From positions 1-64,000 of the forward strand of contig JAHJKP010000039.1 in NCBI GenBank assembly GCA_018821985.1: DNA of 64,000 nt, written 5' to 3'. This document shows, one piece after another, positions 57,598 through 64,000 of the stretch (its first letter is position 1; every line of letters starts with the position of its first letter). Both the position numbers and the translations under genes were made by a program. This DNA comes from Pseudomonadota bacterium (GTDB lineage Bacteria; Desulfobacterota; Desulfobulbia; Desulfobulbales; Desulfocapsaceae). The notes under the pieces were generated by a model. It ran no database searches. It had not been told where the DNA came from and saw only the letters and a list, made by a program, of their open reading frames with translations.

Positions 57598-58983
57598 ATG
57601 AAAAAGCGATTGTGTATGTTCTCCATCATGCTGACCACAGGACTTGCCGGATTCTCCTTTCATCAGCATCCTCTGCAGGCGCAGACAATTGATCCGGTCA
57701 CAGCTGAGAAAGAGAAGACACCGTCCGCCCCCCAAATAATCAGCGAAGGTGAGCTCCTCACCCTCGACAGGGTGGTGGCTATCACCCGCCAGAATCAGCC
57801 GGCCATTCTTGCCGCCAGAGGAAATCTCAATGCCAGCCAGAGCAGGGTTGGCCAGGCTAGAGCCCCCTATTACCCGCAGATTAACGGGAGTGCCGGTTAC
57901 GACCGTTTGTCACCGGAAGGAACTTTCTACGGCAGCACTGATGACAGTGCTTATAATCGGCTGGCCATGGGAATCCGTGGTGATCAGATGCTCTATGACT
58001 TTGGTAAGACCTCAAACCAGGTCGAAATCCGGAAGACCAGTCTTGAGGCAGCTCGTTCCGATCTGAACGCGACAGATAACCAGGCCGTTTTCAATGCCAA
58101 GCTGGCATATTATGACATGCTGAAGATTGCCAGGGACAAAGAGGTTGCCGCTGAAACCGTCAAACAGTTTGAGCAGCATCTGGAGCAGGCAAAGGGATTC
58201 TTTGCAGCCGGCGTGAAACCCAAATATGATGTCACCAAGGCGGAGGTGGATCTCAGTTCCGCCAAACTCGTGCAGATCCAGGTGAAAAACAACCTGCGTC
58301 TGGCCAGAGTCGTCCTCAATAACGCCATGGGTCTGCCCGATGCCCCTGATTATCAACTGGAGGACAATCTGACCTTTGTTCCCTATACCCTCCCCTTTGA
58401 CCAGGCCTTAGGCCTGGCCCTGAGCAATCGGCCCGACCTCAAGGCCCTGATGCTAAAAAAACAGGCGGCCCAACAATCTGTTGAGCTGGCCCGCAAAGGC
58501 GATGCGCCCTATCTCTCCGGCAACGCAGGTGCCGCATACAGCGGCGACATCGATACCATGGACGAAGGCTGGAGTGTAGGGGTTGCCCTCTCCATCCCTG
58601 TCTTCAATGGCCATCTGACCAAACACCAGATCGGTGAGGCCCAGGCAAACGCCGACATCATGGCCGCAGATGAAACAATCTTACGCCAGACCATCCATAA
58701 AGAAGTACAACAGAGCTACCTCAATCTGCAGGAGGCAGAAGAGCGCATCGCCGCTACCCAGCTTGCCACCCAGCAGGCCGAAGAGAATTCCAGGATCGCA
58801 TCCGGCCGCTACAATGCCGGTGTGGGAAGTCCGGTGGAGGTCACCGATGCCGACACCCTGTTGGTCCAGGCCAAAGCCAACCACATCCAGGCCCTGTATG
58901 ACTACCGGATGGCCCAGACCAGTATTGAACAGGCTATAGGCTCGACAGGGGTGACAGCTAAACAGACATCTCAAACCGAGTAA
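57598..58983 (+). CDS. TolC-family outer-membrane efflux protein
   Basis: This 461-residue protein has a signal peptide (1-29, cut after QAQ) and two OEP repeats (about 55-240 and 265-450) with the long helical pattern of TolC barrels. It lies 40 bases after the RND gene and completes the regulator-adaptor-pump-channel operon. Confidence 0.9.
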   Translation: MKKRLCMFSIMLTTGLAGFSFHQHPLQAQTIDPVTAEKEKTPSAPQIISEGELLTLDRVVAITRQNQPAILAARGNLNASQSRVGQARAPYYPQINGSAGYDRLSPEGTFYGSTDDSAYNRLAMGIRGDQMLYDFGKTSNQVEIRKTSLEAARSDLNATDNQAVFNAKLAYYDMLKIARDKEVAAETVKQFEQHLEQAKGFFAAGVKPKYDVTKAEVDLSSAKLVQIQVKNNLRLARVVLNNAMGLPDAPDYQLEDNLTFVPYTLPFDQALGLALSNRPDLKALMLKKQAAQQSVELARKGDAPYLSGNAGAAYSGDIDTMDEGWSVGVALSIPVFNGHLTKHQIGEAQANADIMAADETILRQTIHKEVQQSYLNLQEAEERIAATQLATQQAEENSRIASGRYNAGVGSPVEVTDADTLLVQAKANHIQALYDYRMAQTSIEQAIGSTGVTAKQTSQTE

Positions 58984-59204
58984 AGGAACCCTGAAAAGAA
59001 TTCTTTAAAAATCTTCTCGTCCACCTGAATACTCTCTCTAGGAAGGCTTTTCCTGCTTGCACAGATTGAGTAATCGGATTGAGAAAATGTTCTATTTGCG
59101 GGTGCATGATGCAGGGTGAGTGATTTTTCAAAAGCTGCCCCTTCCCTTAGGGAAAAAGCGCATGCCTTTTGGAATGAATCTGGTGCATTGCCTTATTCGA
59201 TAGC

Positions 59205-59720
59205 CTATAGAATGAGCTGCCAATATCCGACATCAATCCACCGATCGAACTTGAAGCCCACTTCCTTAAAATGAGCCACCTTGGTAAAACCAAATTTTTC
59301 ATGAACTGCCCTGCTTCCTTCATTAGGCAGAGCTATCCCTGCAATGGCTACATGAATTCCACACTCCCTTAAGGCAGGGAACATTTTGCGGTAGAGCCTC
59401 GTACCTATTCCATACCCTAGCTTGTCAGGGCTTACATAAACTGTAACTTCCATCGAAAAACGAAAGGCGCAGCGTCCCTTCCACTTGTCGGCATAGGCAT
59501 AGCCTACGACTTCACCAGCTTGTTCAGCGACAAACCAAGGCAGTGAAGAGGACTGGACATTTTGAAGACGCTGAGATATCTCAGAGGAAGACACCGCTTC
59601 CTCCTCGAAGGTTATGATCGTCTGCGTAATATAATGATTGTATATTCCAGCTACTGCTTCAGCATCATCAGCTCTCATAGCTCGAATGATAATTTCTTCT
59701 CTCAACACTGCCATTTTCAT
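59205..59720 (-). CDS. GNAT acetyltransferase, phosphinothricin-acetyltransferase-like
   Basis: This 171-residue acetyltransferase has the PAT/Bar-type opening IRAMRADDAEAVAGIYNHYI, the GYAYADKWKGRCAFRFSMEV core and the acetyl-CoA loop (GYGIGTRLYRKMF). Family members acetylate glutamate analogues such as methionine sulfoximine or phosphinothricin; the real substrate here is unknown. It lies 24 bases downstream of the patatin gene. Confidence 0.85.
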   Translation of the reverse strand: MKMAVLREEIIIRAMRADDAEAVAGIYNHYITQTIITFEEEAVSSSEISQRLQNVQSSSLPWFVAEQAGEVVGYAYADKWKGRCAFRFSMEVTVYVSPDKLGYGIGTRLYRKMFPALRECGIHVAIAGIALPNEGSRAVHEKFGFTKVAHFKEVGFKFDRWIDVGYWQLIL

Positions 59721-59744
59721 TATACCGTCGCCCTTATTGGTGTT

Positions 59745-60638
59745 TCAGACCATTTCAAGTACATGCTTTATCTCAGGCAACATTCTTCGGACACAATCCT
59801 TTCCTTCGCTTATAGCTTCACTCCCACGATAAAACTCTAATAATCCGACATGGGATAACTTGGGAGAAAGTAAAATATCCGGGGGATCTCCAGCCATACG
59901 ACTCCTCGTGATCCTGTCCTGGATAATATTCACTGAGCCGGCGATAGCCTCAAATAAGCCAGGTGGTTGATCTTTTATTTTATTGTTTGAGAATACTGAA
60001 TTCGTATAATCCATAACCCAATCAGGCATTCTACTGATAACAGTTTCTTTTCTTATTGTATCTTCATGATTCTTAAAATGTTTGCCGACAATATCACCAT
60101 TCAGATTAACAGCGATGACAATATCTGCCCCCAATGCGCGGCACACCGAAACAGGGACAGGATTGACCAAACCGCCATCGACAAGCCATTTATCATTTGT
60201 TCGTATTGGCGGGAACAGGCCGGGAAGAGAGATAGATGCCCAAACGGCCTCTATCATAGGACCTTTTGTCAGCCACACTTCCCGACCCCTATCTAATTCG
60301 GTAGCAACTGAAGCATATTGTTTAGCATGCTTCTCTATGATGGCATCATCATTCACAACATATTCTTTGAGGAACTGGTGCAACCTTTCCTTATTGACGA
60401 AACCATTGAGTCGGGTGTTAATCTCGAAGAATCGAGCTGTTTCAAACTTCGTTAACGAACAGACCCATTCTTCTAACCTTTCAAGTTTGCTTGACACATA
60501 CGATGCGCCAACCAGAGCGCCTATTGATGTACCACAAATAATGGTGGGTTCAATGCCGATATCGGATAAGGCACGGATAATTCCGATATGTGACCAGCCA
60601 CGAGCAGAACCACTTCCAAGGGCCAAACCGATATTCAT
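59745..60638 (-). CDS. Patatin-like phospholipase (RssA/NTE group)
   Basis: This 297-residue serine hydrolase has the oxyanion loop GSGSARG (8-14), nucleophile Ser38 in GTSIGA and catalytic Asp154 in VDGGLVNP. It is a short cytosolic form without a cyclic-nucleotide domain, as in E. coli RssA. The start chosen is ATG 60638 with TAGGA upstream; the frame extends to 60677. The lipid substrate is unknown. Confidence 0.87.
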   Translation of the reverse strand: MNIGLALGSGSARGWSHIGIIRALSDIGIEPTIICGTSIGALVGASYVSSKLERLEEWVCSLTKFETARFFEINTRLNGFVNKERLHQFLKEYVVNDDAIIEKHAKQYASVATELDRGREVWLTKGPMIEAVWASISLPGLFPPIRTNDKWLVDGGLVNPVPVSVCRALGADIVIAVNLNGDIVGKHFKNHEDTIRKETVISRMPDWVMDYTNSVFSNNKIKDQPPGLFEAIAGSVNIIQDRITRSRMAGDPPDILLSPKLSHVGLLEFYRGSEAISEGKDCVRRMLPEIKHVLEMV

Positions 60639-60809
60639 TTCATTTTTTCCTAAACCCCATATTACGACTAGGCCCAACGACCTGAATCACCAGCGGAACC
60701 GATGAATTAGTCAGTAAGGGCACCGTGCTTCACGCCGTTCTGGTGAATGGTTTTGTCCGGCTGCCTTCACAAACCAGTACTAGCCTTTTCCCTTCCACCA
60801 ATACCGCTC

Positions 60810-62891
60810 CTAAATCGACGTGGTCAAGACCTTATAGCGATTGCGGCCATCCTTTTTGGCCTGATACAAGGCCTGGTCAGCAAGGGCGACAAGTTGGGCT
60901 CCATCGGTCAAGACATGATTTTCCGCCGTGGCAATTCCCAGGCTGATCGTCACAAATTCGGATGTGTCCGATGTGGGATGAAGTCGGGCAAGCCCGAGAA
61001 CGGCTTCACCGATGCGTCCTGCCAATATTGCCGCTCCTTGTAGATCAGTCTCGGGAAGGATGACCACAAACTCCTCTCCGCCGTAACGAGCCACAATATC
61101 AGGGGGCCGTTTAACCACAGCCTTGAGGGCATTGGCAATCTGGAGCAAACAATCATCTCCCGCAAGATGGCCATAGTGGTCGTTATATTTTTTGAAATGA
61201 TCCACATCAAGCATGATCAAGGACAATTGTGATCCTGATCTTTTGTGTCTTAAGAATTCAGTGCGTAAGGCATTATCAAAAAACCGGCGATTCGACAGAC
61301 CCGTCAGGCTATCCGTCAGCGAATTACGTTGGGCAAGATCTCTTTCTATCTCAAGCTGACGAACCAATTCTTGGACTTGCTGCTCTGTCTTCTTGCGACT
61401 CGTAATATCTCTGACAATCAGGACCATCCGAACAGGATTTCCCTGTCGGTCGCGAATTAAGGAATTGTTGACCTCAATATCCAAGCAGGATCCGTCTTTG
61501 CGGATAGCACGGTATTCATTGGGACCTGGATAATTTCCCTGTAGCATTTTCACGATATTGCCGCGTGCCCTTTCATGATCTTCAGGGGCAATAAAATCCA
61601 TGACCGACATACCAGGACCCTCCTCAGGACCATAGCCAAATATTCTATGCGCTGCCTCAGAAACCATAATGATCCGTCCCGAAAGATCAGCGATGGTAAT
61701 ATCATCGGGCGAAGCCATGAGGATGGTTTTATAGATCTCTTCACTTGCCTGCAGCGCCCGAGTCTTCGCGTTCAATTCTTTTTCTGCCAACTGGCCGAGT
61801 TCCCGGGCCATGATCCCGATTTCGTTGTTCGGATAGACGTATTTGTCAGCATCCAGCTCGTCACCGGCAATGCTAGCCTTGATTTTTCTGCCAAGTTCAA
61901 TCAGCGGTCGGGACAGACGTCTGCTCAGCAATGTACTCTGCACCAATCCCAGGAACACGGCGATGGCACAAGTCAGACCGATAAGAAATAGCACTTGTGA
62001 TATGATTGGGCGGACTATTTCTCTCTTTTCAACCACTGTCACGACGGCCCAGCCGGTTGAAGAGATGCGGCTGTAATGGGCGAAATACTCCACCTTGTCA
62101 ACACGGAATGTAAAGTCGCCCTTACTGTCCAGTTGGAAGGCTTCCTTCATTTCCGGAAGCGATTTGCCCAATAAGGACTGATCTGGATGCATGATAATTT
62201 CCCCAGACCTGTCCATGACGAAGCTGAAATCCGTCCCGTATTCGTCATGTTGGGCAATAAGGTGGACAATCTTGTTCATTGAACAATCAATAGCTACCAC
62301 GCCGCTATATACGCCATCGGACTTTCTCAGCGCCCTGCTGGTCGAGACCAGCCATTCGTTTGTCTTAATTTCCTGATATGGCAGACCGATCGACGTCTCG
62401 GGTTTGATTGCCATCGCCGCTCGATACCAGGGGCGGGTGGTCGGATCAAATCCCTCAGGAGGCGTGTAGTCGTTTATTAGCATCAAGCCATTTTCATAAC
62501 CAGAATAGATAAAGGTGATATTCTTGTTGGCCTTACGAATAGACCGATACCCATCCAATATGCGCTGACGAGCCTCTTCATCAAGTACCATCGCCTCCCT
62601 GATGTCCTGGTTTTCCTCCAGCACCTTGAGGGTATTCATGATTTCGCTGAAATACCCATCAATGATAAGAGCGACAGCGTAATTGGTTCGGTTTATGACG
62701 GCTTTCGCCTTGGAGATTTCGGAATAATAAAATATACTTGAGAGGAAAAAACCGAAAACGGCCATAACAATCAAAGCCAAAAGAGCACCGCTTTGAAATA
62801 TCTCCCGTTTGATGCTGGCCGTAGGCGGTGAACACTTGGTTTTGATAGATATTTCTTTTTTCATGATCGGAAGAGTATGAAGGTAAAACAT
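60810..62891 (-). CDS. dCache-PAS-GGDEF diguanylate cyclase
   Basis: This 693-residue membrane protein has a helix at 33-55, a periplasmic dCache sensor (~60-300) with the PWYRAAMA motif, a second helix (~310-330), a HAMP-like linker, a PAS domain (~390-505) and a GGDEF domain (~530-690). The active motif is GGEEF with an RxxD inhibitory site five residues ahead, so an active, feedback-controlled c-di-GMP synthase is expected. The start could also be ATG 62864; neither has a clear ribosome site. Confidence 0.88.
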   Translation of the reverse strand: MFYLHTLPIMKKEISIKTKCSPPTASIKREIFQSGALLALIVMAVFGFFLSSIFYYSEISKAKAVINRTNYAVALIIDGYFSEIMNTLKVLEENQDIREAMVLDEEARQRILDGYRSIRKANKNITFIYSGYENGLMLINDYTPPEGFDPTTRPWYRAAMAIKPETSIGLPYQEIKTNEWLVSTSRALRKSDGVYSGVVAIDCSMNKIVHLIAQHDEYGTDFSFVMDRSGEIIMHPDQSLLGKSLPEMKEAFQLDSKGDFTFRVDKVEYFAHYSRISSTGWAVVTVVEKREIVRPIISQVLFLIGLTCAIAVFLGLVQSTLLSRRLSRPLIELGRKIKASIAGDELDADKYVYPNNEIGIMARELGQLAEKELNAKTRALQASEEIYKTILMASPDDITIADLSGRIIMVSEAAHRIFGYGPEEGPGMSVMDFIAPEDHERARGNIVKMLQGNYPGPNEYRAIRKDGSCLDIEVNNSLIRDRQGNPVRMVLIVRDITSRKKTEQQVQELVRQLEIERDLAQRNSLTDSLTGLSNRRFFDNALRTEFLRHKRSGSQLSLIMLDVDHFKKYNDHYGHLAGDDCLLQIANALKAVVKRPPDIVARYGGEEFVVILPETDLQGAAILAGRIGEAVLGLARLHPTSDTSEFVTISLGIATAENHVLTDGAQLVALADQALYQAKKDGRNRYKVLTTSI

Positions 62892-63183
62892 TTTGGCTAA
62901 CCACTGATATTTGTTTCATTTTTGCGCTAACATTTTGGGGAATTCAGAGGCTAGGTGCTGGCAGCAAAAACGAGCAATTCTCTCCCGATCAACGGTCAAG
63001 TTGACCCTATTGTGGTACGCTCGGCATGGGGGGATAATATTGTGGGGTTAAAGTCCCCTGTATCTAACTCCTATTATACATTTTGCTTAACAGAAATACT
63101 AGCGGCAGGCAATGACGAAACAGCAAAGGATCGTCCGAATAAAGACGGAGCGCCTACGTTGCTTAATCACTTGAATTAGAACA

Positions 63184-64000
63184 TTATCCAGCCTTGACGG
63201 AATAGTAGCTATAGTTGTTTTTCCCCTTCTTTTTCACCTGATACATTGCCTTGTCGGCTTTTTGGACCAGATCATCAACGTGGAGACCATCAACAGGGTA
63301 AACGCTTATCCCGATGCTCACCCCGACCGCGCACTGTGTTTCAGAAACACAAAAAGGTTCATTCAGGCTGTTGATAATTCTTATGCAAAGACTTTCTATT
63401 TCCTCACTCTCGTAAAACTCTCTGACAATAACGGCAAACTCATCACCGCCCAGCCGGGCGACAATATCCATTTGACGGACGGAATGCAGCAGTCTTCTGC
63501 CGACTTCCTTGAGAACCTCATCACCAGCCCTGTGCCCCAGATTATCGTTGATCGCTTTAAAACCATCCAGATCGAGAAAAAAAATGGCGAGTTGAGTTCC
63601 TATCCTTTCCGCAGTGTTGACAGCCTTCTCCAGATGGTCAAGAAAAGATATGCGATTATAGAGTGAAGTGAGTTGGTCATGAAGCGCCAGATATTGGATT
63701 TTTTCGGCCTGTTTTCTTTTTTCGGTAATTTCCTCTTTTATCGCCACATAATGGCGGGGTTTGCCGTCATCATCCATGACAACTGAAATTGTTGCCTTTT
63801 CCCAGTATTCCAGACCATCTTTGGTAAGGTTACAAAATTCACCCTGCCATTCTCTGCCGCTGGTAATAGTTTCCCACATGGATTTATAGAAATCGGAGGA
63901 TTGTTTCCCCGAATTCAATATCCGAGGATTTTTACCTACCACCTCTTCTCTGGTGTAGCCGGAAACTTCAGTGAATTTTGGATTCACATAGGAAATTGAA
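63184..64000 (-). CDS. PAS-GGDEF protein (5' end cut by window)
   Basis: The frame stays open to the right edge, so the N-terminus is missing. A GTG at 63987 lies inside the PAS domain and is not the start. What remains is the end of a PAS domain (VNPKFTEVSGYTREEVVGKN), a PAC segment and a GGDEF domain with intact GGDEF and an RxxD site. It is a likely diguanylate cyclase and the third c-di-GMP protein in the window. Confidence 0.88.
   Translation of the reverse strand, partial: SISYVNPKFTEVSGYTREEVVGKNPRILNSGKQSSDFYKSMWETITSGREWQGEFCNLTKDGLEYWEKATISVVMDDDGKPRHYVAIKEEITEKRKQAEKIQYLALHDQLTSLYNRISFLDHLEKAVNTAERIGTQLAIFFLDLDGFKAINDNLGHRAGDEVLKEVGRRLLHSVRQMDIVARLGGDEFAVIVREFYESEEIESLCIRIINSLNEPFCVSETQCAVGVSIGISVYPVDGLHVDDLVQKADKAMYQVKKKGKNNYSYYSVKAG

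Noticed and set aside
62955-63179. 74-codon frame between the two GGDEF genes
   Set aside because: No ribosome site, no family recognised; the stretch looks like ordinary spacer or a degraded remnant too short to name.

Overview
The window looks like chromosome from an anaerobic, sulfur-metabolising deltaproteobacterium, most like the Desulfobulbales (Desulfobulbus/Desulfocapsa group). This placement is inferred from gene content and layout: a dissimilatory-type ATP sulfurylase (sat), a cytochrome c nitrite reductase pair (nrfHA), a Desulfovibrio-style periplasmic nitrate reductase operon (napM-A-D-G-H without napB or napC), multihaem cytochromes, many two-component and c-di-GMP proteins, and a TrpB2-type tryptophan synthase. 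No rRNA, tRNA, CRISPR array, phage or insertion sequence was recognised. Both ends cut through genes.

Layout. 1-2.2 kb: a cut DoxX-like membrane gene, a small two-CW cysteine protein and a LysR regulator. 2.2-13 kb: a nitrogen-respiration island. nrfHA (minus) and napM-napA-napD-napG-napH (plus) are divergent across an 850-base region. That region holds a sigma-54-type promoter facing each way and a perfect 11-bp inverted repeat built on the octamer CCTTTGGT. The nap operon runs straight into a sensor kinase with a periplasmic CxxCH haem motif and a sigma-54 activator, which are the obvious candidates to control both operons. Between napA and napD lie two tandem copies of a ~103-nt structured element whose main stem shows compensatory base changes. 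13-18 kb: aroB, sat and copA on the minus strand. 18.5-28 kb (plus): an orphan hybrid kinase, a DUF2207 protein, SppA, and a membrane-lipid-flavoured run ending in a CarS-like/metallophosphoesterase fusion. 28-35 kb (plus): purine nucleoside phosphorylase-MtaD, two TatA genes, a calcium-binding-repeat protein, TrpB2 and a PBP4-type carboxypeptidase. 35-43 kb: two DUF1566 paralogues, RmuC, a TrkA-type K+ channel, CYTH, DUF202, BioD, ArsC and a rhodanese/persulfide-dioxygenase-like fusion. 43-50 kb: a GGDEF-EAL protein, a pair of aldolases and HrpB. 50-59 kb: Nramp-Usp and a TetR-MFP-RND-TolC efflux operon. 59-64 kb: an acetyltransferase, a patatin-like hydrolase and two GGDEF proteins.

How the parts fit. 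NapA and NrfA together would reduce nitrate to nitrite to ammonium in the periplasm. NapGH and NrfH bring quinol electrons. NapA (and perhaps NapG) carry twin-arginine signals, and two TatA genes lie in the window. Sat supplies APS for sulfate reduction, or works in reverse during sulfur oxidation or disproportionation. The persulfide-dioxygenase-like protein and ArsC suggest handling of reactive sulfur and arsenic.

The strongest candidates for something undescribed are the duplicated structured element inside the nap operon and the shared palindrome/sigma-54 control region. All function calls were made by reading motifs; no database search was run.
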